A DNA stretch of 64,000 nucleotides. It comes from Chalara sp. BL73. Lineage: Eukaryota > Ascomycota > Leotiomycetes > Helotiales. Below are positions 1 through 11,748 of this stretch, piece by piece. The DNA lies in NCBI GenBank assembly GCA_918026815.1, contig CAKJVC010000171.1, positions 1-64,000 of the forward strand, given 5' to 3'. Both the position numbers and the translations under genes were made by a program. The notes under the pieces are model-generated. The model did not search any database, was not told the DNA's origin, and was given only the letters and a program-made list of their open reading frames with translations. Position 1 is the first letter of the stretch; every line of letters starts with the position of its first letter.

Positions 1-817
1 GATCCGCGCAAATTATTTAAGCGCAAGCATGACTCAGGCCGTTGATTGTGAACTGCTGATATGGCTAGAAGTTGGATCTCATGTTTTGTTGATTTTAATG
101 TTTATGTTCCTTGGAAGGATGCAGTTTCAAGTTGAGGGAAAGCGGCCCCACTACCGCTTCGCAGGTGGCTACCCGGTTGCCATAACAAACAAATCTCCGG
201 TGCACCCAAAACATTGACAAGGCCACTCTGCTCCCATAACCACACTTAACCGATGCCATACAGTCACTCATATCATATTGATCTTTCTTTATCAACAACA
301 GCACTCTAGCCTGGCAGGCTCTTACTCATTGCCCAAGGCCGTATTGATTGCGCGATTGAAGTCTTCATTGTATTCCACCACTTCCCCAGCAGGGACTTCA
401 ACAATCATTATCTGCTTTACATTCCAGCAGTGTCGCTCCTTCAATTCCATGCCAATTAGTTCCTATATCGAGTGTCGACTATTTTGAGAACTGGCGCACT
501 TTCTTTTGGTGATTAAGAGTAGTGCGATACTAATTTGACAGTATGGCATCGCCTTCGCAGCCGGTAAGAGCATCCTGAAATGTTGATTGCTGTTGTTTTG
601 GTTCGCATTTTGACTAATAGCCAAAGGTTCCCCCTTGCGTATACAGAAAGGCACCACCTCGCCAACAAAGAGCTCTCTTCCTCGGCCTCTCTCGGAGCTT
701 GCTCCTACTGAAAAGAAGAAATTCTCCTAGTTTCAATCAAGCCACAAAGGTATGTTGTGTCCCCTCATTTCTAGCCCGTTCGGAAATTATCAGTGCTCAT
801 TTTCATTTTTGTAGAAA
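1..817. other. Upstream region of the BUD4-like gene
   Basis: No coding region could be supported here; the open frames are short and have no recognisable content. The right end looks like the 5' leader of the BUD4-like gene. A likely 5'-UTR intron runs from the GTATGT at 750 to the TTTTTGTAG ending at 814 (65 nt), which places the first ATG of the gene four bases into the next exon. Confidence 0.5.
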
Positions 818-3800
818 ATGATACCTAATATGGACTCGTCCCCATTCCAGTCGTCCCCATTCAATGTGTCTGTCGAGGGCAATTCTTCTCCGCGACTGTT
901 TTGGCAAGGTCGTGATCCGAAATCGCCTTCGACTCCATCGCGCTTCAATTCAGAAAACCTCTTTGGGGAAGGGAGGCATCACCATCGCCAACACGTCGAT
1001 CATCCATCGAAAGATTGCAAAAGGCATCGCGTGTTAAGAATAGCAATATGTTCGCCCGTGAACAAAAACAGGAGTACGATCCTACATCTGTTCCTGTTAT
1101 CGAACGACCTTTAGCCAAACAAATACAAGGAAACGCATATGGGGGAGCTGGCCTTGAAGGACTGCGCTCTGCAGAGAAAGCACGTCCATTTGGACATCAC
1201 AGAAATGATAGCAAGACTAGCATCCCTCTCTTCAGTCCTACCAAGACGCCCCTCAAAGCTGGCGCGAATGGTCTACGATCGCCGAGTAAGGATCAGATTT
1301 CACCCACCAAGTCGTCCATGGCCTCCAAGCCTTTTACCCCAAAATCAAGTCTTGACCGTGAAAACGCAAACTATTCTGAGGAGAATTCGTTCGATGATCG
1401 CGAACTCCCGCCAGGAAGAACACTTCATAGGCATGCAAAATCAGTAACTTTTGATGCTGCTCCGCCACAAGTAAATGAGTACGAAATGGCTACGCCAGAT
1501 CTCTCCTCAATCAATTCAGGATCGCGGGAGAACAGCTATGACTCGGCAGAGGATGACGATGAAGATAGCTACAATCTTGGCGATTCTGTGGAACAAGACG
1601 ATAGTTTTGACGCATCATTAGAAGATACAGACAAGACTCCAGTAGTAGGACCAGAGGATTGGAGACATGCTAGCCCAAGCACTCACGGTAATGGAATTGT
1701 GTCTGGCCGCTTATACGACCCTTTTGATGGCCCTGAAGGAAGCCCCATGCCTGACGCTCGACCAACTTCTACCGCGAGCCGTCCAGCAGCGAATCGCACA
1801 GACTCTGGAGATCATCGACCACTGCCACCCCTTCCTGGAATGATGAGCCATGCGCGTAGCAATTCGGCATCATCAGTTGGCCTTTCTGCAGCCGCAGAAC
1901 GTGCTTCGACAAGGAGTCTTCCATCTCCCCCATCAGCACCATCAATCAGTAAATCCGACATTCAGAGCATGACCGGCGGGAAAATGTCTTTACAAGAAAG
2001 ACTGCGCCTGATGATGATCCAAGATGAAGAGAAGCCCAAGAGTGCTGCGGAACAACAGCGAGAACGTCGTCTCAGACGTGGTATGCTGAGAGAGCGAAAC
2101 AGCCAGACCCCAGAGCGTGATCAATCTATTCAAGTGCACGAGGACGAGGTTGAGAATGACGACACATTGGATGATCTTCCAGGGCTAGGTAGCTACCAAT
2201 TGCCTCCACGGATTTCCCGAGAATCGATCTTACGGAAAGTGAATGGACAAGAGGGGTTCTCCAGAGATTCTGACTATAACTTCTCATCACCAATGCCTAG
2301 CTCAAGCCCAGAGCGGCCAACTGCGCTTGATCCTGATACGCCAATCCCTTCGACCGAAGATCAATCTATTTTCGAGAATGATGAGAGCGTGATCATCAAG
2401 ACGGAACCAGAAGATGATGAAGTTGACCTCTCCTCTATTACAGATATGTATCAGAGAACCGAATCGCGCGTTGACAACTACAATGAGGCCCAAGAGGGAG
2501 AGGCTGCCGAAGAAGATATAGAGAGCCAGTATTCCGATCCGACACCCTCTCTACAAAGTCCTCAATTTCAATCAAACAGTGCTCCAGAGGATGATGACCC
2601 TCCAACTCCTCGTGGTGTCGAAGACCTGGAACCCATGAAAGAGGATAGAAACAACGAGCTCCCACAATTTAAAGGATTCTTGAGTACTAATGATTTCGGT
2701 CTGAGTCTCCAGTCGTACATGAGTACTCCATCTCCAAAAGAGTCTCAGGAGCCCCAGGAACCTCAGAGCATCCAACAAACAACAACACCAACCATGTCGG
2801 ATGCGCATGCATATCTTGCTCGTCCGGAAACTCCCCCCAAGCGTGCAATTCCCACATTGAAACCAGAGTATGATGGCACAGGATGGGGCTCGGAAGACGA
2901 AGAAGATGATTATATCGAAAGCGGCACTCCCGATTCTGTCATTCGACATCCTATTCCTCCCTCGCCGCCCCGTGACTCACCTAGTATCCCAGAACAAGTT
3001 GCGACTATCAAGGCATCAGGCTCAAAACTGAAAACCAGACCTTCGGCTACACCTTCAGACCTTGCTCTTATGCGAGAAATGCGACGTCAAGTTAGCGGTG
3101 AGGTTCACAACATCCCGCCTATTCCGGAAAGACATCGCAATCGACCATCTTTGAGCATGGAACGGGAGTTCGATGCAGGACACGAATCAGATGGTGCCCT
3201 AGAGCGAAAGCCAAGTCTCAAGAAGAGGAGTCTTACTCTAGACATCGGTGGCGATCTTGGCTTAAGTCTTGACAAAGATTTTGACCGAGTGATCGAAGCC
3301 CAAAAGGTTGGGTTTGACCTATCTTCCTCACAATCTGTTGTCTTTCCTACCTACGGACAAGCGTCTGTTCACAATGGTCTTCCTTCTCATAACACTTTTG
3401 CTAACATTACTCCCCCGAAAACAGCGTGGCTATCTCATGCGACAAAACACGAAGGTTGTTGTGGCCAGCAGTGACAATGATAGGGGAGCTCGCTCTGCGG
3501 GCAACTCTCCCGTCAAGAACCAGCGGCCACAGTCGTGGACTGTAGAGCCTTGGAACGGACAGATGCGAAAGAACAGTCTGAAGTCGAGCCCTCGCAAAAA
3601 GACACCTCAAGGTCCCATACCGCCTATGCCAGGTTACGAGAGTAATGTTGCTGGCTTGGGCACATTGAATGAAGAGGCCGTTGCACCTGAGCCTGCTGTG
3701 GACGATGGGGGTGAACGAGGCAGGCTGTTTGTCAAAGTGATAGGAGTGAAGGATTTAGACCTACCTTTGCCAAAAAGTGAGTTCGCGCCAACCATGCACT

Positions 3801-5046
3801 AGTCCTCGAGTTAACATACATTAGATGAACAATCTTGGTTCAGTCTAACTCTTGATAATGGCGTTCACTGCGTCACAACTGCATGGCTTGAGCTCGGGAG
3901 AAATGCGCCTATCGGTCAAGAATTTGAGCTTGTTGTACCAAATGAGCTTGAATTCCAATTGACTTTAAATGCTAAGCTTGTAAAACCAGCGCCAAAGCGA
4001 GTTGTAGAATCACCAACAAAGAAAGTATCAAAACCTTCGACATTTAGCCGCGTTTTTGCATCACCAAAGAAGCGTAAGGAACTAGAATTAAAGCAGAAGC
4101 AAGAAGAGCAGCGCATTGCAGAACAACAGCAACGAGATGCCCAGGCGAAGCGAGCTTCAACGCAACCGACAACTTGGGATCTTCTATCACCTCTTGCCGC
4201 TGAAGATGGCAGCTTTGGACGATCTTATGTGTGCCTCAAAGATCACGAAACTCGCTGCTATGGACGACCTTATGTTGTTGATGTTGCTTGCTTCAACGAA
4301 TGGGCTACCGAAGATCCAAGCTTTGTATCCAGTGGTAGAAGCAAGCGTGGAAACACTCAGGTTCAACGACGCGCTCCCTACAAAGTTGCGAAATTAGAGC
4401 TGCAATTGCTATTTGTACCGAAGCCAAGAGGTGCAACTGATGAAGATATGCCAAAGAGCATGAATTCCTGCATCCGCGAGATGAAGGAAGCAGAAGTTGC
4501 AGTTGCACGCAGCTTTGAGGGCCACCTGAGTCAACAAGGCGGTGATTGCCCAGTAAGTGTCTCGGTATTATATCCATATCTTTTACTGATATATCACAGT
4601 ACTGGCGACGTCGGTTCTTCAAGCTTCATGGTAGCAAACTCACCGCTTTTCACGAGTCGACTCGCCAACCTCGTGCAACAATCAATCTCGCGAACGCATG
4701 CAAATTGATCGATGATCGCCGTGCGCTTACACAGAAAGAGACCTCTGCAAAAGGAGGAAAGCGTCGGAGATCTGGATTTGCGGAGGAAGAAGAAGGCTAT
4801 ATGTTTGTCGAAGAGGGTTTCCGGATTCGATTTAATAACGGTGAGGTCATCGACTTTTACGCAGATACTGCTGTCGACAAGGAAGGCTGGATGAAGGTAC
4901 TGGACTCTTGTGTTGGCAAAGAGAGTAATGGGAACAAGTCTAGCTGGTGCGATATCGTACTCAAGCGTGAAGAGAGCCTACGGAGAAAGGCAGAAGGCAC
5001 AACTGGTCGAAGACATCATAGCCGTACCAAGAGCATGAATGTCTGA
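818..5046 (+). CDS. bud4: BUD4-like / anillin-related septation protein with C-terminal PH domain (apparent frameshift near the start)
   Basis: Cortical scaffold of the Bud4/anillin-like family, which organises septin rings and septation sites in filamentous fungi. Proposed exons are 818-3306, 3425-3776, 3825-4552 and 4600-5046, about 1,338 aa. The long N-terminal part is disordered, acidic and Ser/Pro-rich, with a conserved stretch around 1018-1120 (KASRVKNSN, then EYDPTS and ERPLAK). The middle C-terminal part (EAQKRGYLMRQ, WFSLTLDNGVHC, NELEFQLTL) is the DUF1709/anillin-like region, and the last 150 residues form a PH domain (YWRRRFFKLHGSKL .. GWMKVL). Odd point: the first 50 codons (from ATG 818) and the rest are in different frames. 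The frames join sensibly only if one base is missing near the G run at 965-968. I could not find an intron of the right phase and quality. The next in-frame ATG is at 1048. Identity is fairly sure; the exact N terminus is not. Confidence 0.85.
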
Positions 5047-7833
5047 GTCGAGTGCGAAATTGATGATGAACATTGATCACGCATAATGGAATAATGTCGC
5101 CATGGCCCTTACGAACCTACTAACAACTACGACATTACCTTCTATCACGTTTCTTCTTCGATCTAGGGTTTTCTTCAACATTGATGCATGACCTTACACC
5201 GTTCCAGACTTCACGGTCGACCTTCGCTTCGGCCCTGGTGGCGTCTATTTACGTACTATCATTGCGAGAGGTTTCTATTTATTGTCATTAGCGGTGAGGA
5301 AGATGTGCGACTCAGAGAGGGCTATTGTGTGATTATGGGGGCAGGTCGGGGCGTAATTACTTTGATACTTTTCATTGTTCGATCCGGAATGATTCCTTGT
5401 TTGTACGTCATACGAGGCGTAGAAAATGAGAGATAATGAAATACATGATACAACTTGTTTATGCTTGGCACCCTGCTAACTGTACTTAATTTGAAAAAGA
5501 AAAGGAAGTAAGGAAGGAAAAGAAGTTGTGTAACAGCCTAACAAAACTGACCATGTGACTTGTAGAGCAGAGTATAGCTGGGAGGGACCTCCACTTGATA
5601 GTACAAGTGTTCACAACAAGCAATTTGATACACATGCCACCTGGAGACATTTAAGAATAACTTACTACAAACTAACAGGAGGATCGAGATTGCCAATAGA
5701 AAAAGTGCTGTTTGGAATGGTGTGTCATGACATTAAAGGGGGGGCAAAACTCTCTGGAACTACTTAGACGGCTATTGGGGCTGGTTTAAAAGTGATGCAC
5801 TGAGGCTTTTTTCCATGACACGTCGCGACTACCAGATACAAAGGGGGGGAAGTCTTGTATATACCAAGGAATAAATGGTTCCTGCTTTTTTGAAGGTCTG
5901 GGGACGCTAAATTTGGTATGACCAGAATTTCAGGTCTAAGCCAGAATGATTGGCTTGCTAGTGACTGCAGATGAAATATAGAGAACCTGTAACAGTATTC
6001 TCGCTTTTAGAATGTTGATTAAATTATGGATATAAAGCATAAGCAACCGCTACGCATAAGTGTTGCCGACAGTGATGCTGAGGAAGTTAAATTACCCAGC
6101 GTGATCAAGTACTTCGGACATATTATGGTTCAAAACTCTTTGTTTTACGTATGTGTCGATCTTAAGTCTGACTGACTGTTCTTATTCCACCTGGCTTGCT
6201 TAAATTTATACCTCTCCTAGTAATTCGTTATTTGTTATGGTTTAGACTTGATAAGATGACGGTAACAGATTTAGATTCGCAATTGACTAAGCTAAAGACG
6301 AAATGGAGAGTTGAGTACTCATATACGTACTACGATATTGCTGGGGAATTTATTACCCATTTTGCATATATAAGATATTTCACAGGCTATAAAAAGGTTC
6401 ACATACTACGTATAAGCTCCACAAAGGGCAAAGTTGGAAACGGAGGTGTTGCTTTCTGAGAGAGCGTTTTAAGAAGATCTCAAAATGGCATAAGCATCCC
6501 GATCAAAAGGCCCTCTGTACTGTTATCCTTTCGCATTCCCCTTCTGTATGTAACAAAATCTCATCTACCATCCCCTGGTTTCTATGCCCAGTCAACAATT
6601 CACACACACAAGACGAAAGGCATCCAGAATCCCAGCCAACAGAGGAGGCGCCACTCCGAAACCTTCAATTCATCCTACGCACGGGTTCAACTTCTTCTCC
6701 CGGCTGAACGGCAAACCAGCACCCCTCCCGCTATCTGAAAGCGGATATCTAGCGCTGGTTGTCAAATACAGATGTCTCTCCCCAGACTCCTCGGTCGGCA
6801 CACAAACTCACTGCCCAAGAAGCCGTGTCATTGCTCGAATAAGAACGCGTCTGGAACTCCCTACCTTGGCATAGAGTCATACCAACGGTTCCTAGATAAT
6901 TGTGGATGAGTGTCACTTCAGGGGCACTCTTGGAGATAGCTTCATGACCCTGTGTTATGAGCGTGCAGAGAAATCTGACTCGCCAAGGGGTCCCTTGAAA
7001 GTACCGCCGCTGGCAGTGACAAGATGACGGAGAACTGGACCGGATTGGAGAAAGGGTAGAAGATTGGTGATAAAGCGGGGGCGGGAGCAGTAGTTCAGTG
7101 CTGCGAGCAAGCATAGACCTTCAGATGTGTCTGTTATGTGATATTAACCTTCTCTTCTCTCGCAAAAGCTTTTGAGACGTCCACACACCACATCGCAGAA
7201 ATATATCACCCTATCTCCCAGAAGATGCAAGCCTGTCTTGGGCTACCTCTAGGTCTATGTAAGGGCAAAGACTAGCGCCTCGTCCTTCCGACCATGCAGG
7301 TGGGCTCGCATGCTGCGGCGCGTGTGCCGGCAGATGCTGAAACATTGATACTGAGGACAACTTCGAGGGTGTATATGGAAATTGTTACTATGCTTTCGTC
7401 ACAGCTTTGCGAGAGAATGGCGGATGCGGTGGGGATGGGGAATCACAGGTATAAAGCGCAAGCGATTGACGCCGGGCTTGGTGACGGTTCCCCAAGGCAG
7501 TGTTTATTCCAGACTTTGGTGGGTAATAGGACGGAACGTTTAGGACGGATTATTGATGAGGCTAGATGCATGCTTCAACGCTTCGGCTCGGACGAGAACC
7601 AATGTTTAATATGTTCAAAATAGAAAATGGGCGAAGACTCCACGAATTTCGTTACTTTTGAAGGCTCAAGCCAAGAAGTATCAATTTTAGTACACACACG
7701 TAGGTATAGACAGAAGGGACAGCCCCTCGGTATGGACTATAAAGCAAAACATGAGAAATTCCTCGGTGTTCGCAGCCAATTTCAGCATAAAAGTGTACTT
7801 TGCTCTTCTGCATCTCTGCACACACATTCAAGT
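5047..7833. other. Gene-poor intergenic region, 2.8 kb
   Basis: I see no gene that can be supported. The segment 5440-6480 is AT-rich. A 109-codon open frame on + at 7294-7623 and a 121-codon frame on - at 6749-7114 have no motif, no splice partners and no recognisable family, so they are not called. The region includes the 3' flanks of the BUD4-like gene and of the minus-strand zinc-finger gene. Confidence 0.5.
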
Positions 7834-8481
7834 CTAAGAATATCCATTCCACAAAATTCCGTGCTTCTGTCTCTGATGAGCATTCAACTTCTCGAGACGA
7901 CAATACCCACTACCATTATTGTCACGGCACGGGAGTCCATTCGGTTCGATCCAAGTGCAATGGTGCCTGATGCCATAATGGACGGAGTCGATGTGGCGAT
8001 CAACATCTGTGTAGCGCGCGAAGGTTTGAAGGCACCCTGGCCATGGACATACCGTGCGCCATTGGATGCATCGTATTGGTTGACTCGCGAGTTTTGGGTT
8101 GTTGGGGTTTAAACGATGTGGATAGTTGAGAACTTCGGGCGATGGAAATGCTGGAAACGTTTCATCGGTCGACAACATACCATTGATATGATCGAACCGA
8201 AATTCGGAGCGAAAGAGGCTGGCAGTAGCTTCATGGTACATATGAGCAACTAGGTCGACATTATTGTAATCCCAATCTTTATCGTGGGCTGCCAATTTCT
8301 TTTGGTAATCGCCGCTTGCACATGATCCTGTTGCCAGTGACCAGTTGCTAATTTGTATATCTGTGACGGTCTCGGTATCCTGCGGGCGGCCTTCGTAGAC
8401 TGGTTCCACAGAGAGGTGATAAGGGGGGGCTTCAGAAATATCATTTTCGTTTGGGATGAGTGATTGTCTCTCAAAGGGCAT
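7834..8481 (-). CDS. Small C2H2-type zinc-finger protein
   Basis: Predicted 215-aa protein, unnamed, probably a nuclear DNA- or RNA-binding protein. The C-terminal third carries a clear C2H2 finger: CPWPGC, then a 12-residue linker, then HIDSVH (about residues 145-168). A second, longer and looser finger follows: C, LPC, YC and HQRQKH near residues 174-205. Fungal genomes have many short proteins with this pairing and no known role. I chose the ATG at 8481 because the frame above it runs through a tandem promoter-like repeat (8515-8603) and a low-complexity Arg/Pro stretch. An in-frame start at 8658 would give 274 aa. The gene has no introns in this model. The neighbouring plus-strand gene starts about 900 bp away, so the two are divergent. 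Confidence 0.65.
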   Translation of the reverse strand: MPFERQSLIPNENDISEAPPYHLSVEPVYEGRPQDTETVTDIQISNWSLATGSCASGDYQKKLAAHDKDWDYNNVDLVAHMYHEATASLFRSEFRFDHINGMLSTDETFPAFPSPEVLNYPHRLNPNNPKLASQPIRCIQWRTVCPWPGCLQTFARYTDVDRHIDSVHYGIRHHCTWIEPNGLPCRDNNGSGYCRLEKLNAHQRQKHGILWNGYS

Positions 8482-8514
8482 GTCACAGACTTTGCGAGAA
8501 ATGCTGGTAGATTC

Positions 8515-8603
8515 TGTGTAACGTGAAGGATCTTGTGTAACGTAAATAATTTTGTGTAACATGAAGGTTGTGTAACATGGGGCTTTTATAGCAGTTGTGT
8601 AAC
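8515..8603. repeat. Five-copy tandem repeat of TGTGTAAC (GTTACACA on -)
   Basis: The octamer TGTGTAAC occurs at 8515, 8534, 8553, 8569 and 8596. The first three copies are spaced exactly 19 nt and most are followed by (G/A)TGAAGG-like sequence. The array lies directly upstream of the preferred start of the minus-strand C2H2 gene, so it could be a cluster of binding sites in its promoter or 5' UTR. It could also simply be a decayed minisatellite. Confidence 0.7.
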
Positions 8604-9355
8604 GTGAGAGCAGTGGGGGCGGAAGGGCGGGGCGAGGGCGAGGGCGACGACGATGCAACTTGGCTGCATATTGCAGCCCTGTGATGCAACAATTATGTTG
8701 CCGATAGGCGAATAGAGATGAAGAAACCTGTCTGCCTTACTTCGCCTCTTCTATAATTGTCCCATGAGACTAGAGAGCCGTACAGCATATCAATAGCATG
8801 CGTATAGTACAATAAAAATATGGGCGGTCCATATGCCAATGCAGAGACTCACTCCGGTCATCAGTGCAAGAGTGCATGACCTGGAGGTTTCGCAGCAGAG
8901 AACACTAGCAAATGAACGAGCATGGAACGTTTCAAGGACAGTATAGCAGTTTGTGAATGTAGAAATTCCAAATGCAGGTGCTGAAAGATGAAAGGACGCG
9001 CCATCATGGTTCGAAAAAGTGTTGCAGTGGCGATGAATGAGATCCGTTCTATTCGTTGGAGTACGGGACCGTGCGATCATACGCCTGCATGCTGGAGAGT
9101 GTTACAGAGTTGGGAATACCTCCGATTCGAAAAAGATGGTATTAATGAAATTACTTGCCAGTTTGGACAGAAAGAACGCAAAGGTCAATTTGTTCCTGGA
9201 CCCGGTTAGGCTCATATCACGTGAATATGCCACCTCTCGCTTGAACTTCCAGGTTTGTTACTGAATGGTGCAGAGATAACATCGCTTCCTTTAACTTGGA
9301 TCGGTCCATAATAGACAATTCCATTCTTGGCTGAGATTTTCGCGACACCATAGCG
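8604..9355. other. Divergent intergenic region
   Basis: The stretch 8618-8650 is G-rich low complexity (repeats of GGGCGA). The rest shows no coding region, structured RNA or clear motif. It holds the promoter of the plus-strand gene that starts at 9356. Confidence 0.4.
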
Positions 9356-10254
9356 ATGATAGAAGAGGTCGAACAAAACCCTGTGCGACCTGAGTTCTTC
9401 CTCCTCAGTCTCTGCTACAGGGACTTTGTTGATAAGACTTACGGCTCCCTCTTTCAAGACCTGTCCGCTGCAGGTCATGTCACACGAGCTCAGACCGAAA
9501 GTGGCGCCTTGCAGTATTTAAACAGACGTATTCCATCGGCTATCCTAGTCACTGACGAGGGACTCACATTACCTGAGAACAAACCTGTGCTTAATAAAGT
9601 TATAGCGTATGTCAAGAATGGAGGCTTGGTGATACTGGGTTTGCATTTGCCGAATTTTGCGCCGTGGAAATCTATCGATAAGTACGTCGATGCTCTCATT
9701 ACCGGTGAACATTGAAGCGTTGTGATAGCTATGTTGCAAAGCAATATGGAATGAAATGGTTATATATATACTCACTTACATCAACTAAACCTAAGCAATC
9801 GTAGGCTTTTTGCAGATTTCGATATCCCGTGGAAAACGGGTGACTATACCAGCGACGCATTCGAGTAAGTCAACTCAAGCCTTCCCTTAACGTTGACAGT
9901 TTCAGCTCGGGGCACCGCACAAAACATACTGACCGCTTCTCCTCCAGATTCCACAAATTCTGCACGCTCGAGCAGGGCGTGAAGAAGTCACTGCCAGCAA
10001 AATATCACATGAAAGCTGTGCATGTGTGCAACGCACGTCCTTCAGAGAAGATTTATATCCGGGCCAAACCGTCCGAGGAAGACGAGGATCTGTTGATATC
10101 TCTAGATATGCATGTTGGCTACTGCCAAGCTGCAATTGCAGGTATCAAGGTTGGCAGCGGATTCCTGGTCTATCATGGGGATGTCAATCCGGGATTGGAA
10201 TTTGATCGGGTGATTACTGCGTTGTGTGGGGTAAAGAGGATATATAATTCATGA
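9356..10254 (+). CDS. Conserved fungal protein of unknown function
   Basis: Proposed exons are 9356-9681, 9805-9864 and 9948-10254, giving 230 aa. The spliced protein matches in general layout a widespread, uncharacterised fungal family. It begins with a hydrophobic beta strand (FFLLSLCY), then has a helix and AILVTDEGL, a second strand ending in GGLVILGLHLPNF, the joint LFADFDIPWKTGDY and a C-terminal YCQAAIAGIKVGSGFLVYHG. The alternation of strands with glycine turns recalls class I glutamine-amidotransferase-like folds, but I see no catalytic Cys-His-Glu set, so no enzyme activity is claimed. Splice signals are good (GTACGT, GTAAGT; CAATCGTAG, CTCCAG). It ends 267 bp from the convergent Pop3 gene. 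Real gene: confident; function: unknown. Confidence 0.7.
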
Positions 10255-10521
10255 AATGGAATGATTCCGTATGTGCTGGGAGGGTGCTATGATTGGAGGT
10301 TCATTCTACCAATGGGAAGAGTCGCAGTCGTTGCCGGAACATTCACAGATCCAAATTTGCGTTGAATTTCTATGCATTCAGCTCTTTGGTTCTGTAGCCA
10401 TATGCTATTGCTTTTTTGCGAACAACTCTGGGTGGTCCATACACTGGAAAACTGCTATAGTTCTCCTGTGGTTATGCTTAGCTAGTCCCCTGCTTATTCA
10501 TGTCCATCTTTTAATTCCACT

Positions 10522-11748
10522 TCACTTCTTCGCTATTCCGCCTTCCCGCTTCACCTTCTCACCCACAAACGTGTCAATAACATTTACCTTTGCCGGCAGA
10601 TACTTTCCAATCTCTTCAGCGCTCAACCACGGCACCTCAATCTCCTTCACAACCGCCATCACAAGCTCAACTAAACTCGTTGCATGTGGCGCTCCACCTT
10701 TCAGCCCCAAGAACGAAACCCGTGGTAGCCCTAGAGCAGTACATAACCTCTCTTCTGTGCCGTCTGATAGCTGGACTAGGCGGGTTGCTGGTAGTGAAGG
10801 ATACGCAAGCGAGGCCGTGTGGGCTAGCAATGGAAGGTGAGATTTTAAAGCCGACGGGAGAGAGCTACGAGTGGTGAATATGACGGAGAGGTGCTTCACT
10901 CTATCATTTTCGTGCTTGATGGTGGCTACTTCCTTTTCCGAAGAGGAGAGAGAGGATAAGCCGGCAGCTAACTCGTTTTGGTTTTGTTCGCAGGAGGTAT
11001 CGGGTTTTGAGAGCCGAGACGAGGTAGCGAGCAGACGCGTTATGCTGTTGAGGCCGATGCAGACGTGGGAGGAGATTTCTGGTGGCGGAGGCGTGGGAGC
11101 CGGGGGTTGGGAGGTGGGATTGAGCTTCGCTTCGAGGCGTTTGCGCTTCTTGAAGCGTTTCCCTTTCGATGGAACGGTGTTTGTGGCGCGGTGCTGGCCT
11201 ATCGGTGTGAGGAGACTGGGAGGTGGTTAGCATCTATATAATTGGACTTTGTTGTAGAACAAGCATCTGGTTGAAAAAGAAGTAGTCCCCAAATCAAACA
11301 AAATTTGAACAAGAAAGAATCTACACCTCAGATCAGTCTGAAACACCGCGATTTACTTGGAGGCTTAGGTCAATGGTAGACATAAATGGATGGCATGAAA
11401 CTATAGTTTCGAGTTTGACTTTAGGCCACAAGTGAGTACAGCAAATAGAAATGTGAGTCGATTCTTGCCCGGTGCAGCTGTTGGGTTATTGAGAACTGGA
11501 GTTATGGCTTTAGAAGAGACGGGAAGTCCCGTTAAGCAGTTTGAAATTGAAGACTCAAAGTGTGCGACGTATGCCAGATAAGAGAAGACATACTTGCAAA
11601 GAAGTTCAAGAATGGTATCTTGGTCTTTGGCTGAGATTTCTGGCCTACGCAAGTTAGATTTGAGAATATGTGTTGTAGGATAGACATACCATTGCACAGG
11701 AGTGAAAGAAGAGTCTAACTGGAAGATTGTCTTTGGTTTCCTGTCCAT
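10522..11748 (-). CDS. POP3: RNase P / RNase MRP subunit Pop3
   Basis: Protein component of nuclear RNase P (tRNA 5' processing) and RNase MRP (rRNA processing). Exons on the minus strand are 11690-11748, 11594-11644 and 10522-11215, giving 267 aa. Splicing restores the family's N-terminal signature FQLDSSFTPVQW + PEI, followed by QDTILELLCNLLTPIGQHR, a basic patch (SKGKRFKKRKR), then PPPPEISSHVCIGLNSITR and a C-terminal half with SFLGLKGGAPHATSLVELV and VPWLSAEEIGKYLP. These are hallmarks of the fungal Pop3 family. The second intron (378 nt) is unusually long for this window but has proper ends (GTATGT..CCCAG). Exon 2 is only 51 nt. Confidence 0.85.

Noticed and set aside
7294..8112. Two consecutive plus-strand frames (109 and 161 codons)
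   Set aside because: No recognisable content; the second runs opposite the zinc-finger gene and is explained as its antisense.
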